Shown: in pieces, positions 11,671-19,619 of the stretch
Numbering within the stretch: position 1 is the stretch's first letter
Layout: every line of letters begins with the position of its first letter
DNA from: CAYQLK01 sp964418515
GTDB lineage: Bacteria > Patescibacteriota > Microgenomatia > CAYQLK01
Assembly: GCA_964418515.1 (NCBI GenBank)
Contig: CAYQLK010000005.1
Span: 1 to 43,414, forward strand
Direction of reading: 5' to 3'
DNA: 43,414 nucleotides
Translations under genes and position numbers: made by a program
Notes under the pieces: generated by a model
Database searches by the model: none
The model's input: only the letters and a program-made list of their open reading frames with translations
Told to the model about the DNA's origin: nothing

Positions 11671-12810
11671 ATGATACCGTTAGCAGCAAAAATTCGACCA
11701 TCTGATTTGACAGGTTTTGTCGGGCAAGGACATCTTGTGGGGCAAGGCAAGCCGATACGGATTGCAATTGATAAAAAACATTTATTTTCCTTCGTTTTGT
11801 GGGGCCCTCCTGGAGTTGGTAAAACAACTTTGGCAAGAATTTATGCTAATTCTTTGGGAGCAGAGATGCATGAGTTGTCTGCTGTTTCGGCTGGCAAGGA
11901 TGATATTCGCAAAATAATTGGTAAAGATAGTCTTCAAGAATCACTGGCTCCAAAGGTTTTGTTTTTGGATGAGATTCATAGATTTAATAAAAGTCAGCAG
12001 GATTTTTTGTTGCCATTTGTAGAGAGCGGAAAACTTACATTGATTGGAGCGACTACTGAAAATCCAAGTTTTGAAGTAATTCCTGCTTTGTTATCGAGGT
12101 GTAGGGTTTTTGTTTTGAATGCCCTGTCCGAGAAAGAAATGGACGAAATTATTAACCGTACTGGAATTGCAATTGATGATGAGGCGCGAAAATGGCTGAT
12201 TGCCATGGCAGATGGAGATGGAAGACAGGCAATTACGATGCTGGAAAACACCCAAAACTTATATAAAAAGATAACGGTTGAGAACTTAAAAAAAACTTTG
12301 CAAAACAAGTTTTTGAGATACGACAAGGCAGGAGAAGAACATTACAACACAATTAGTGCTTTTATCAAAAGTATGAGGGCTGGGGACTCGGATGCAGCGA
12401 TTTATTATTTAGCAAGAATGATTGACGCGGGAGAAGATCCAAAGTTTATAGCGCGTCGAATGGTTATTTTTGCGTCTGAAGATGTGGGACTAGCTGTGCC
12501 AACGGCTTTGGTTATAGCAAACGAAGTTTTTAGGGCTGTAGAAACCATTGGATATCCGGAGTGCTCAATTAATTTGGTACATGGGGTAGCTTATTTGGCA
12601 AACTGTAAAAAAGACAGAAGTGCTTATGATGCTCTGCAGGAAGCTCTAGTTGATGTGAAAAAGTTAGGTAATTTGCCTATTCCACTTAAAGTCAGAAATG
12701 CACCGACGAAACTGATGAAAGAGATTGGTTACGGGAAGGGGTATGAAATGTACGACAATGAAAGTTTGTTACCAGTCGAGCTTAAGGACAAGAAATATTT
12801 GAAGAGGTGA
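11671..12810 (+). CDS. rarA: Replication-associated recombination protein RarA (MgsA), AAA+ ATPase
   Basis: RarA is a clamp-loader-like AAA+ ATPase that acts at stalled replication forks. ATG at 11671 is chosen over ATG 11629 because the protein then begins MIPLAAKIRPSDLTGFVGQ, the family's usual start; the product has 379 residues, slightly short of the usual 400-440. Walker A is GPPGVGKT (45-52), Walker B is LFLDEIHRF (near 97-105) and the sensor-1 region is GATTENPSF (near 127). The C-terminal half is the helical oligomerisation domain. Upstream lies only the pseudogene and a false gap. The terminator may be the hairpin at 12837. Confidence 0.92.
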   Translation: MIPLAAKIRPSDLTGFVGQGHLVGQGKPIRIAIDKKHLFSFVLWGPPGVGKTTLARIYANSLGAEMHELSAVSAGKDDIRKIIGKDSLQESLAPKVLFLDEIHRFNKSQQDFLLPFVESGKLTLIGATTENPSFEVIPALLSRCRVFVLNALSEKEMDEIINRTGIAIDDEARKWLIAMADGDGRQAITMLENTQNLYKKITVENLKKTLQNKFLRYDKAGEEHYNTISAFIKSMRAGDSDAAIYYLARMIDAGEDPKFIARRMVIFASEDVGLAVPTALVIANEVFRAVETIGYPECSINLVHGVAYLANCKKDRSAYDALQEALVDVKKLGNLPIPLKVRNAPTKLMKEIGYGKGYEMYDNESLLPVELKDKKYLKR

Positions 12811-12836
12811 CTTTAATTTCATTACTTATTTGGGAT

Positions 12837-12932
12837 TTTCTGCTTCGCAGAAACAGAATTTTTAACTTCACTGTTCACTTCAGTCCTTTGGCTTGCATTG
12901 CGTTAGGCCTCCTTGTTTTGCCGTCGCAAAAC
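12837..12932 (+). other. Hairpins downstream of rarA, first one terminator-like
   Basis: TTTCTGC/GCAGAAA (12837-12843, 12847-12853) with a TTC loop is followed by a short T run (12859-12863), a plausible rarA terminator. A second perfect hairpin, GTTTTG/CAAAAC (12915-12920, 12927-12932), has extended partial pairing around it (CCT and AGG outside). The rest of 12811-13012 has no gene. Confidence 0.5.
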
Positions 12933-13012
12933 AAAAGGCGTTCGCAGTAAAGTTGTTAATGGAAATTGAGTTGGGGGAATATGATGAATAAGATAACTTT
13001 AATACAATATTT

Positions 13013-13300
13013 TCAAATGATGCCGACGTAGTCTATTTTTGGGAAGTCCTTGCGAACCTCAGCAAGAAATTTGTCCGACAGTGCCGTTGAGTATTTTCCA
13101 TAACCTGTCGATTCGGAGCGAGAAACGAGGAGTTTTTCACTGTTTCTGATTACATCCATAACATTTGAGCCGATACGGTTGAATTCGGCCTTGTTGGCGT
13201 TTGGGTCTGCAGCGAACGCTTCGTGAATTTTTAAAAACTCATTAAAAAGAGCGCGGTTTTGGTCAACCATTTGTTGGTAGACTTTTTGATATTTGGTCAT
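13013..13300 (-). CDS. Conserved hypothetical protein (95 aa), helical
   Basis: ATG (complement of 13298-13300) lies 2 nt after the stop of the upstream VIT1-like gene, so translation is probably coupled. The product is soluble and mainly helical (YQKVYQQMVDQNRALFNEF, then AFAADPNANKAEFNRIGSNV), with a closing EVRKDFPKIDYVGI. I believe similar small proteins occur in other CPR genomes but cannot verify that here. No catalytic motif is seen. Its pairing with a metal transporter is the only hint of a role. Confidence 0.75.
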   Translation of the reverse strand: MTKYQKVYQQMVDQNRALFNEFLKIHEAFAADPNANKAEFNRIGSNVMDVIRNSEKLLVSRSESTGYGKYSTALSDKFLAEVRKDFPKIDYVGII

Positions 13301-13302
13301 AT

Positions 13303-13797
13303 TTAGATTTTTAGCAGTAATCCCACAGCAATACCGATTGCGGCTGCGATTCCGCCGACTATAAGCATTTCGAGTCCGGAGCGATTGCGGTTAATTTTAA
13401 CAATTTTTCCTTTGATATAGCCAAGTAAATATAGTCCAATAAAAGCGCAGATTACAGAGATAAACCCTGCTTCAGGTAGTGGAAAAAACATTATTGGCAA
13501 GACTGGAATAAGTCCAGCTAAGGCGTAGGAGGCGAACATTATTAACCCGCCAAAAATAAAGTTTTCGGATTTGAGATCGTCTTTTTCTAGTTGGTGAACG
13601 GCTCGTTCGGACAAAAATTCTCCAGCCCCCATACTACTTGCTTCGACGGCAATTGTGACTAGAGCCGCAAGCAAAATAAATTCTTTACTAGGGGAGGCGG
13701 CGATTAGTCCGACGATCATACCGGTTGTAGATACGAGTGCGTCTTCGACTCCGAAAAGTGAGCTGCGCAGATAGTCATCTTCGACAGTTGTAGGCAT
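13303..13797 (-). CDS. VIT1/CCC1-family transporter (Fe2+/Mn2+)
   Basis: 164 residues in the inner membrane. The N-terminal sequence RSSLFGVEDALVSTTGMIVG and the next segment IAVEASSMGAGEFLSERA match the VIT1/CCC1 family, which exports or stores iron and manganese. After a short cytosolic stretch (HQLEKDDLKSENF) come three more hydrophobic segments, giving about five in all, as expected. The protein is shorter than yeast and plant members, which have longer cytosolic metal-binding loops, and resembles the compact bacterial version. It is the first gene of a two-gene leftward unit. Confidence 0.82.
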   Translation of the reverse strand: MPTTVEDDYLRSSLFGVEDALVSTTGMIVGLIAASPSKEFILLAALVTIAVEASSMGAGEFLSERAVHQLEKDDLKSENFIFGGLIMFASYALAGLIPVLPIMFFPLPEAGFISVICAFIGLYLLGYIKGKIVKINRNRSGLEMLIVGGIAAAIGIAVGLLLKI

Positions 13798-13912
13798 AAG
13801 TCTATTTTACTCTAAAATGGTTTTAGGGAAAATTTGATTTGTATTTTGGTTGATATAATATTTGTGTTAAGTAACTGTTGAAGTAAAAGTCTGCCTATAA
13901 AAAAGTATAAAA

Positions 13913-15670
13913 ATGCTTGAAAAAGAGGAAGATGGTGGCGCAGTTGGTGGTGTAGAAAATCCTTTAAAGGAAAAAACAGAAACTGAAAGAAAGTTTTTGA
14001 TACTCGATTTGGGTGAGATAGATTTTGGAGGTGTGGAAGGGGCTGAAATAATTCAAGGATATTTGGTTATAGAAGCAAATGGAGATGAGCTTAGAGTAAG
14101 GCAAAAAGGTGAGAAATATTTTTTGACTAAGAAAAGCGGTTCGGGAGTAACAAGGGAAGAAGACGAATCAGAAATACCAAGAGAAGAGTTTGAACTACTT
14201 TATTCACAAACCGACGGATTAAGAGTTGAAAAGACTAGGTATGTTATTCCCTATGGCAATCACAATATTGAAGTCGATGTATTTGGAGGTAATCTTAAAG
14301 GGATAATAACGGCAGAAGTTGAATTTGGCGAAGGTCAGGACGCTGTAGAGTTTGCGCCTCCACAATGGTTGGGTCAGGACGTAACTGAAAGCGGCGTTTA
14401 TTCAAATCAAAAACTTGCCCAACTGGCGCGTGAATTGGAGTCAGTTTCTGGAGTACAAGTTGAAAGGCAGAATGTTGGGGCGGAGTTCGGGTTGCGCGAA
14501 GGTTTAAGTCTGCTTGTGGAAAAAATATCTTATGATATGGATATAAATAATGTGACTGTGACAGCAATAGCTGGGGGATCGGCGTCTGGAAAAACTAGTA
14601 AAGTTGCGGAGGAATTGGTCAAAGTTTATGAGGGCAGGGCTCTTATGTTGTCGATGGATGATTATAGTTTGGGTAGTGAATATGTTAGGCGACTAGTCGA
14701 ATTTGGAGAGGATATTAACTACGATATGCCAAGTTATATCGATATTGATTTGCTAGCTAGACATATAGCAATGCTTAAAAAAGGTATAGCGGTTTGGACA
14801 CCTGTGTTTGATTTTAAGACTGGGGAAACTTCTCCGAAAATGAGACTAGTAAAACCAAAACCTCTGGTTGTGGTTGAGGGGCTATTTGCTCTGGATAATC
14901 GGATTGTAGCTCAAGCTGATACGGGGGTTTTTGTGGATATTAGTATGCATGGACGGGCGTTAAGAAGATTGTTTAGGGATGTAATAAGGACAAGTATGGT
15001 GCCAAATGATATTTTGAAATATTTCGCTGAAGTAGTGGATCCAATGCATGAAAAATATGTTCAAGCAACAATTGGTCGAGCGGATTTGATAATAGAAAAT
15101 GAATATGACCCAAGTATCGAATCGGGCAATGCTGGAAATAAGGAGACGCAGATTAAATTTCAAATGACTATGGCTGAAGCAGATTTGTTGAGGATGGGAG
15201 CCAAATTGGTTGGAAGTTTTGATCAAGAAGATAGTTATTTCGAACCAGTAAACAAAAACCTACGAGAACGAGGAGAGAGTGTAAGAATTAGGCAAGAGAA
15301 CAGTCGAACATTTTTTACCTATAAAGGACCTAAAGAAAATGGCGAGGTTAGAAAAAGAGATAGGTTTGACGCAGAAATAGATAAGGTTACTGCAGACGTT
15401 TTTGCAAAAAGATATGGAAAATGTGTGATGGAGCTGGTTAAGGCTCGTCGAGTTTATAAACTGGGCAATATTAGTGTTGCAATTGATTCAAAAATTTTGA
15501 GAATGACAGAGGATGGAAGCGAATCACTGCCAGACCATGTTGAGGTTTGTTTTGATGGTAATGACATAAAAGATAGTGATAGGATGGTTTTAGAGGAGTT
15601 AGGACTTAATATGAGTGATGCGGTTTTGGAATCGTATCAAGACTTATTAAGAGGAACTGTAGAACTATGA
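13913..15670 (+). CDS. CYTH - uridine kinase-like P-loop - CYTH fusion protein
   Basis: 585 residues, cytosolic. Residues about 21-180 form a CYTH (triphosphate tunnel) domain with the ExExK signature ETERK (23-27) and paired R/K and E strands (LRVRQKGEKYFLTKK, IEVDVFGG, AEVEFGE). Residues about 210-395 form a uridine kinase/phosphoribulokinase-like P-loop domain: GGSASGKT (about 220-227), SMDDY (about 246), VVVEGLFAL, and a RALRRLFRDVIRTS arginine-rich lid. Residues about 408-585 form a second CYTH-like domain beginning ETQIKFQM, where the second E of ExExK is Q. The probable substrate is a nucleoside or inorganic triphosphate; which one is unknown. No ribosome binding site is obvious; TATAAT lies near 13855. 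It overlaps the next gene by 4 nt. Confidence 0.8.
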   Translation: MLEKEEDGGAVGGVENPLKEKTETERKFLILDLGEIDFGGVEGAEIIQGYLVIEANGDELRVRQKGEKYFLTKKSGSGVTREEDESEIPREEFELLYSQTDGLRVEKTRYVIPYGNHNIEVDVFGGNLKGIITAEVEFGEGQDAVEFAPPQWLGQDVTESGVYSNQKLAQLARELESVSGVQVERQNVGAEFGLREGLSLLVEKISYDMDINNVTVTAIAGGSASGKTSKVAEELVKVYEGRALMLSMDDYSLGSEYVRRLVEFGEDINYDMPSYIDIDLLARHIAMLKKGIAVWTPVFDFKTGETSPKMRLVKPKPLVVVEGLFALDNRIVAQADTGVFVDISMHGRALRRLFRDVIRTSMVPNDILKYFAEVVDPMHEKYVQATIGRADLIIENEYDPSIESGNAGNKETQIKFQMTMAEADLLRMGAKLVGSFDQEDSYFEPVNKNLRERGESVRIRQENSRTFFTYKGPKENGEVRKRDRFDAEIDKVTADVFAKRYGKCVMELVKARRVYKLGNISVAIDSKILRMTEDGSESLPDHVEVCFDGNDIKDSDRMVLEELGLNMSDAVLESYQDLLRGTVEL

Positions 15671-16218
15671 GTAAAAAGTCAGTTGGAGTCAAAATACACC
15701 ACATTAATATTAGACAGAGTATTTCGATAATTTTACTTAAATTAGTATTGCTTGAGTTGTTGTCAGCTTCAGGGTTTTTGTTTCTGTATTTTAGTTTTAG
15801 TAACGAATTGGTTGTTCAGAGCATGATGGGATTGTTTGAGAATTTTTTTGGCTGGGTATTTTTGCTTTTGGTTTTTGCCAAAATTTATATAACGATTTAT
15901 ATAATTCTCGATTGGTTGAATATGTATTACGAAATTAATGGTGAGTATATATATACAAGAAAGGGCGTAATTTGGACGACTGAGCAAAAATTTGCGATAG
16001 CGAACTTTGGCGATGTTACTTTGGAGCAAAATTTGATGGGAAGAATTTTTAACTTTGGAAATATTAAGATTTTTGATACACAATTAAAGAAAGATTTTTT
16101 GATGTATTTAGTTCATAATCCAAATAAATATTATGAAATTTTAAGTTCTATTTCGCCTTCGGGGGACAAAGAAAAGAAGATTGTTAGACAAAAGTTTAGT
16201 TCAGATATTGATTTGTAA
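15667..16218 (+). CDS. Membrane protein with bacterial PH-like domain
   Basis: ATG at 15667 overlaps the previous stop (ATGA), so the two genes are translationally coupled. 183 residues: two hydrophobic segments (about 20-47 and 57-82), then a soluble part (YYEINGEYIYTRKGVIWTTE, AIANFGDVTLEQNLMGRIFN, FGNIKIFDT) that fits the YdbS/DUF304-type bacterial PH-like domain: two strands, then a V.LEQ...G..FNFG.I signature. Such proteins sit in the inner membrane with the PH-like domain in the cytosol; the ligand is unknown. Coupling to the CYTH-kinase gene is the main clue to its role. Confidence 0.72.
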   Translation: MSKKSVGVKIHHINIRQSISIILLKLVLLELLSASGFLFLYFSFSNELVVQSMMGLFENFFGWVFLLLVFAKIYITIYIILDWLNMYYEINGEYIYTRKGVIWTTEQKFAIANFGDVTLEQNLMGRIFNFGNIKIFDTQLKKDFLMYLVHNPNKYYEILSSISPSGDKEKKIVRQKFSSDIDL

Positions 16219-16298
16219 AAGGCCGTCGGAAGATTTAAAAAATTCTTTTTAAATAACTAGGTTGAAATAGTATAAGAATCAGAGTTATATGGAAGTAT

Positions 16299-17105
16299 AT
16301 GGAAAATAAAATATCCACTGATCAGTTAATTAATTTGAAGGGTAAAGTCGCAATTGTTACGGGTGGAGCGGTTGGAATAGGTTTGGGAATTGTAATTAGG
16401 TTAGCAGAAGCGGGAGCTTCAGTAATGGTTGCGGATTTGAACAAGGAAAATGCAGATAAGGCTGCGGGGGAACTTACTCAAAAAGGACTACTTGTTAAAT
16501 CTTCGGAATGCGACGTTTCTAACGAGCAGGCTGTAGAAAGCTTGGTAACTAATACTGTTGCCGAGTTTGGGTCAGTCGATATTTTGGTAAATAATGCTGG
16601 AATATATCCGAATATTCCATTGTCAAAAATGAACACTGAAGATTTTATGCGAGTCATTGAGGTTAATCTTAAGAGTGTGTATCTGACAACTAAACACGTG
16701 TCAGAACAAATGATAAAACAGGGTAGGGGTGGAAAGATAATTAATGTAACCTCAATTGACGCTATTCATCCATCAATGATTGGCTTGGCTCATTACGATG
16801 CATCTAAACACGGTGTTTGGGGATTTACCAAAAACTCAGCATTAGAACTGGCACAGCACAAGATTTGGGTTAATGCAATTGCTCCTGGGGGAATTGCTAC
16901 GCCTGGTGTTCAAGCTGGTACAGGTGGTTCGGTCCCTCCAGAAGAAATGGCGAAGATGATTGAGGCTTTTATGGCTAGTATTCCAATGCATCGGATGGGA
17001 GAACCAGATGAAATTGGTAAAGTTGCACTATTTTTAGCATCAGAAATGTCGTCGTATATGACTGGTTCACAAGTTGTGGTTGACGGCGGAGCACTGCTTA
17101 GCTAA
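16299..17105 (+). CDS. Short-chain dehydrogenase/reductase (SDR), classical type
   Basis: 268 residues, cytosolic NAD(P)-dependent oxidoreductase. The Rossmann motif is TGGAVGIG (21-28). NNAG is near 96, the catalytic serine is in NVTSID (near 151) and YDASK supplies the Tyr-Lys pair (near 166-170). A PGGIATPG segment and a C-terminal SSYMTGSQVVVDGG are typical of FabG/glucose dehydrogenase-like SDRs. An Asp after the second strand (MVADLNKE) favours NAD over NADP. The substrate cannot be read from the sequence. It is monocistronic between the PH-like gene and ychF. Confidence 0.88.
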   Translation: MENKISTDQLINLKGKVAIVTGGAVGIGLGIVIRLAEAGASVMVADLNKENADKAAGELTQKGLLVKSSECDVSNEQAVESLVTNTVAEFGSVDILVNNAGIYPNIPLSKMNTEDFMRVIEVNLKSVYLTTKHVSEQMIKQGRGGKIINVTSIDAIHPSMIGLAHYDASKHGVWGFTKNSALELAQHKIWVNAIAPGGIATPGVQAGTGGSVPPEEMAKMIEAFMASIPMHRMGEPDEIGKVALFLASEMSSYMTGSQVVVDGGALLS

Positions 17106-17114
17106 GGGCGAATA

Positions 17115-17147
17115 CCTAGAGTAAAATCAGTTTTTTTCTGTTATAAA
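17115..17147 (+). promoter_or_regulatory. Likely ychF promoter containing CCTAGAGTA
   Basis: TATAAA (17142-17147) lies 8 nt before the ychF start codon. CCTAGAGTA (17115-17123) is found upstream, the same nine bases as in the array promoters, although its distance to the -10 is shorter than there and no clear -35 hexamer fits. The message would be almost leaderless. Confidence 0.45.
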
Positions 17148-17154
17148 TAGCGCC

Positions 17155-18234
17155 ATGAATTTAAGTGTCGGTCTGGTTGGTTTTCCAAATGTTGGCAAGT
17201 CAACGTTATTTAATGCGCTTTTGGGGCGGGTCGTTGCCGATGCGAGCAATTATCCTTTTTGTACGATTGAGCCAAATGTGGGAATTGTTGAAGTCAAAGA
17301 TAAGCGCCTTGCAGTTTTAAAAAAAATTACTGAGGAAACAGAGGGGCTAGATAATGGTTTTAAATTAATTCCGGCTGTAGTTGAGTTTGTAGATATTGCT
17401 GGGCTGGTACAGGGTGCTTCGACTGGTGAAGGGTTGGGAAATAAGTTTTTGTCACATATCCGTGAGGTCGATGCAATTGCTTTGGTTTTGAGAGATTTTA
17501 AGGACAATAATGTAATTAGATCAGGTTCTACCTCGCCAAAAGATGATAAGGAAATATTATTGGCAGAACTGGCGATTAAAGATTTGGAAACAGTAACGGA
17601 GGCAATGGCCAAACTTACAGCAAAAACAAAATCTCCAGCTTTTACCAAAGAGGAGAGGGAAAAACTAACAATATTAGAAAAAGTTCAAGTTAATCTTAAT
17701 CAAGGCAATTCGGCGATTTTGGGTCTAAACGATGAGGAAAAGTTGGCGATAAAAGAGTTTAGTTTGTTAACAGCAAAGCCAGTAATAGAGGTAATCAATT
17801 GTGATGAAGCCGATTTAAATAAACCTCTGGAGGCAAATCAAATCAGATTGTGTGCCAAAACTGAGTTCGAATTAACCGAACTAAGTGAAGAAGAAAGAGA
17901 GATGTTTAAGGAAGACTGGGCTAATTTGGAGGGTGTTGGGTTGGATGCTCTAATTAATAAAGCATATGAGGTTTTGGGCTATATTTCGTTTTTTACCGCC
18001 GGACCTAAAGAGGTTAGAGCTTGGACAATCCCAAATGGAGCAACAGCACCTCAAGCAGCTGGAGTTATTCATACTGATTTCGAAAAGAAATTTATTAGAG
18101 CTGATGTGGTTGGTTATGATAGTTTTGTTGAGTGCCATGGATACCTTGGTTGTAAGGAAAAAGGGAAATCAAGAATGGAAGGGCGAGACTATATAGTTAG
18201 TGATGGAGATTTGATGATTTTTCATCATAGTTGA
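17155..18234 (+). CDS. ychF: YchF/OLA1 family ATPase
   Basis: 359 residues, cytosolic Obg-like P-loop ATPase that associates with ribosomes and stress responses. G1 is GFPNVGKST (near residues 8-16), the switch region has YPFCTIEPNVG, G3 is DIAGLVQGAS, and the family's altered G4 is seen as INCDEAD (near 222). The C-terminal TGS domain (ISFFTAGPKEVRAWTIPNG ... GAAD-like end) is complete. Length is typical (about 363). It is followed after 62 bp by rpsF. Confidence 0.95.
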   Translation: MNLSVGLVGFPNVGKSTLFNALLGRVVADASNYPFCTIEPNVGIVEVKDKRLAVLKKITEETEGLDNGFKLIPAVVEFVDIAGLVQGASTGEGLGNKFLSHIREVDAIALVLRDFKDNNVIRSGSTSPKDDKEILLAELAIKDLETVTEAMAKLTAKTKSPAFTKEEREKLTILEKVQVNLNQGNSAILGLNDEEKLAIKEFSLLTAKPVIEVINCDEADLNKPLEANQIRLCAKTEFELTELSEEEREMFKEDWANLEGVGLDALINKAYEVLGYISFFTAGPKEVRAWTIPNGATAPQAAGVIHTDFEKKFIRADVVGYDSFVECHGYLGCKEKGKSRMEGRDYIVSDGDLMIFHHS

Positions 18235-18296
18235 ACTGCTAAACTTTTCTTGATATGATGTGCGCCGCTTACATACAAATCTAATTTTTAAGATAA

Positions 18297-18626
18297 ATGT
18301 TATTTAATTACGAACTTACATTGATGACTGCTGGCAGCTTAGCTGAAGCAGATTCGAAGAAAGTTATAGAAAAAGTAAAAAAACTTCTTCCAAAAGAAGT
18401 AAATATTGTTAAAGAAGATGACTGGGGTCTGAAGGATTTGGCTTATCATATTGATAAAAACGCCAAAGCCAGAATGGTTCAAGTTCACTTTGTGTCCGAA
18501 TCAGCGCCAATTAAAGATTTGAATAAAGCTCTGAACATCGAAGAAGGTTTGATGAGATATTTGCTACTTAAGCATAATCCTGTCAAAGAAGGTAAGGTTG
18601 AGCCTGTTGCAAAAAAGAAAAAGTAA
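18297..18626 (+). CDS. rpsF: 30S ribosomal protein S6
   Basis: 109 residues. The pattern NYELTLMTAGSLAEADSKKV, WGLKDLAYHIDKNAKARMV and ALNIEEGLMRYLLLKH is the standard bS6 fold, which binds 16S rRNA together with S18. It is the first gene of the conserved rpsF-ssb-rpsR operon. No strong Shine-Dalgarno sequence precedes the start. Confidence 0.93.
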   Translation: MLFNYELTLMTAGSLAEADSKKVIEKVKKLLPKEVNIVKEDDWGLKDLAYHIDKNAKARMVQVHFVSESAPIKDLNKALNIEEGLMRYLLLKHNPVKEGKVEPVAKKKK

Positions 18627-18687
18627 TTTTAAAAAGTTCTAAAAAGTGATAAAGTACTAACAAATTATAAGTAACTAAACAAAAAAT

Positions 18688-19260
18688 ATGGCAGCACGTG
18701 GTTCGCTCAACAAGGTAATGTTAATTGGAAACTTAACTCGAGATCCTGAGCTAAGGTATACCCCTCAAGGAAACGCAGTTTGTAGTTTTTCTGTTGCAAC
18801 CAACCGCAGTTGGCAGCCATCTGAAGGTGGAGAACGTCGTGAAGAGACTGAATTTCACCGTGTAGTTGCCTGGAATAAATTAGGCGAACTTTGCTCACAG
18901 CTTTTGACTAAAGGACGCAAGGTTTATGTTGAAGGTCGTTTGCAGACTCGTAACTGGCAGACTGCTGATGGTCAAAACCGTCAGACAACAGAAGTAGTAA
19001 TTACTGATATGAACTTGTTAGATTCTAGGAAGAATTACGAATCAGCTGGTGGCAACTCAGGGGATGTTGAAGAGTTTGTAACTGAGACTACTGGTGGAGT
19101 TGTAGATGATTACAGCCAACTTGAAGATGTGACTGTCGAAGAGTTAGACGAAACACCAGTTGAAATGGTCGACGATGGTGGGGATGAAACCGAGAAGCCA
19201 GCTAAAACAAAAAAGGCTAAACAAGACGTAGTAGAGTCCGACGACGATTTGCCATTTTAA
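18688..19260 (+). CDS. ssb: Single-stranded DNA-binding protein
   Basis: 190 residues. The N-terminal OB fold (LNKVMLIGNLTRDPELRYTP ... FHRVVAWNKLGELCSQLLTK ... VYVEGRLQTRNWQ) is followed by an acidic linker and the essential acidic C-terminal tip, DDDLPF, which recruits replication and repair proteins. It protects single-stranded DNA during replication. Classic position between rpsF and rpsR. Confidence 0.95.
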   Translation: MAARGSLNKVMLIGNLTRDPELRYTPQGNAVCSFSVATNRSWQPSEGGERREETEFHRVVAWNKLGELCSQLLTKGRKVYVEGRLQTRNWQTADGQNRQTTEVVITDMNLLDSRKNYESAGGNSGDVEEFVTETTGGVVDDYSQLEDVTVEELDETPVEMVDDGGDETEKPAKTKKAKQDVVESDDDLPF

Positions 19261-19276
19261 AAAAAATAATTAAAAA

Positions 19277-19498
19277 ATGAGACCAAAACCAGAATTTAGA
19301 AAGCCATCAAAATCTCCGATTACCGACGATAAGGAAATCGTTTGGAGCAATGTTGAGCTTTTGAAAAAATTTGTTTCAGACAGGGGTAAGATTTTTCCTG
19401 CAGCCAGAAGTGGACTTACTGCCAAACAACAGAGGCTTTTGACTCGTGCTGTAAAAAACGCTCGTTTTATGGCAATGATGTCTTACACTGAAAAGTAA
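19277..19498 (+). CDS. rpsR: 30S ribosomal protein S18
   Basis: 73 residues. DNVELLKKF-like start (SNVELLKKFVSDRGKIFPAA), then RSGLTAKQQRLLTRAVKNAR and a short end, as in bS18. It pairs with S6 on the 30S platform. In many bacteria rplI (L9) follows; here a protease gene follows, which fits the reported absence of L9 from some CPR lineages. Confidence 0.92.
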   Translation: MRPKPEFRKPSKSPITDDKEIVWSNVELLKKFVSDRGKIFPAARSGLTAKQQRLLTRAVKNARFMAMMSYTEK

Positions 19499-19619
19499 TA
19501 AACTTTTTAATACTCATTTTAGAAATTTTGTCTGAGAAATTTAGTAATTATTAAGTTTTGGCGGTTAAAATTTCTTTAAAGTTAATGTAGTATAGTAGGA
19601 GCTCGTTTTATTGTGAAAA

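Noticed and set aside
11493..11750. Minus-strand frame running through the N gap and the start of rarA
   Set aside because: Its continuity depends on the 100 unknown bases, and it overlaps the conserved N-terminus of rarA.
12858..12960. attC-like or MITE-like element behind rarA (GTTAGGC with surrounding inverted repeats)
   Set aside because: GTTAGGC fits the attC right core, but no matching left core lies at a suitable distance, and the outer arms pair only imperfectly. It is listed only as hairpins.
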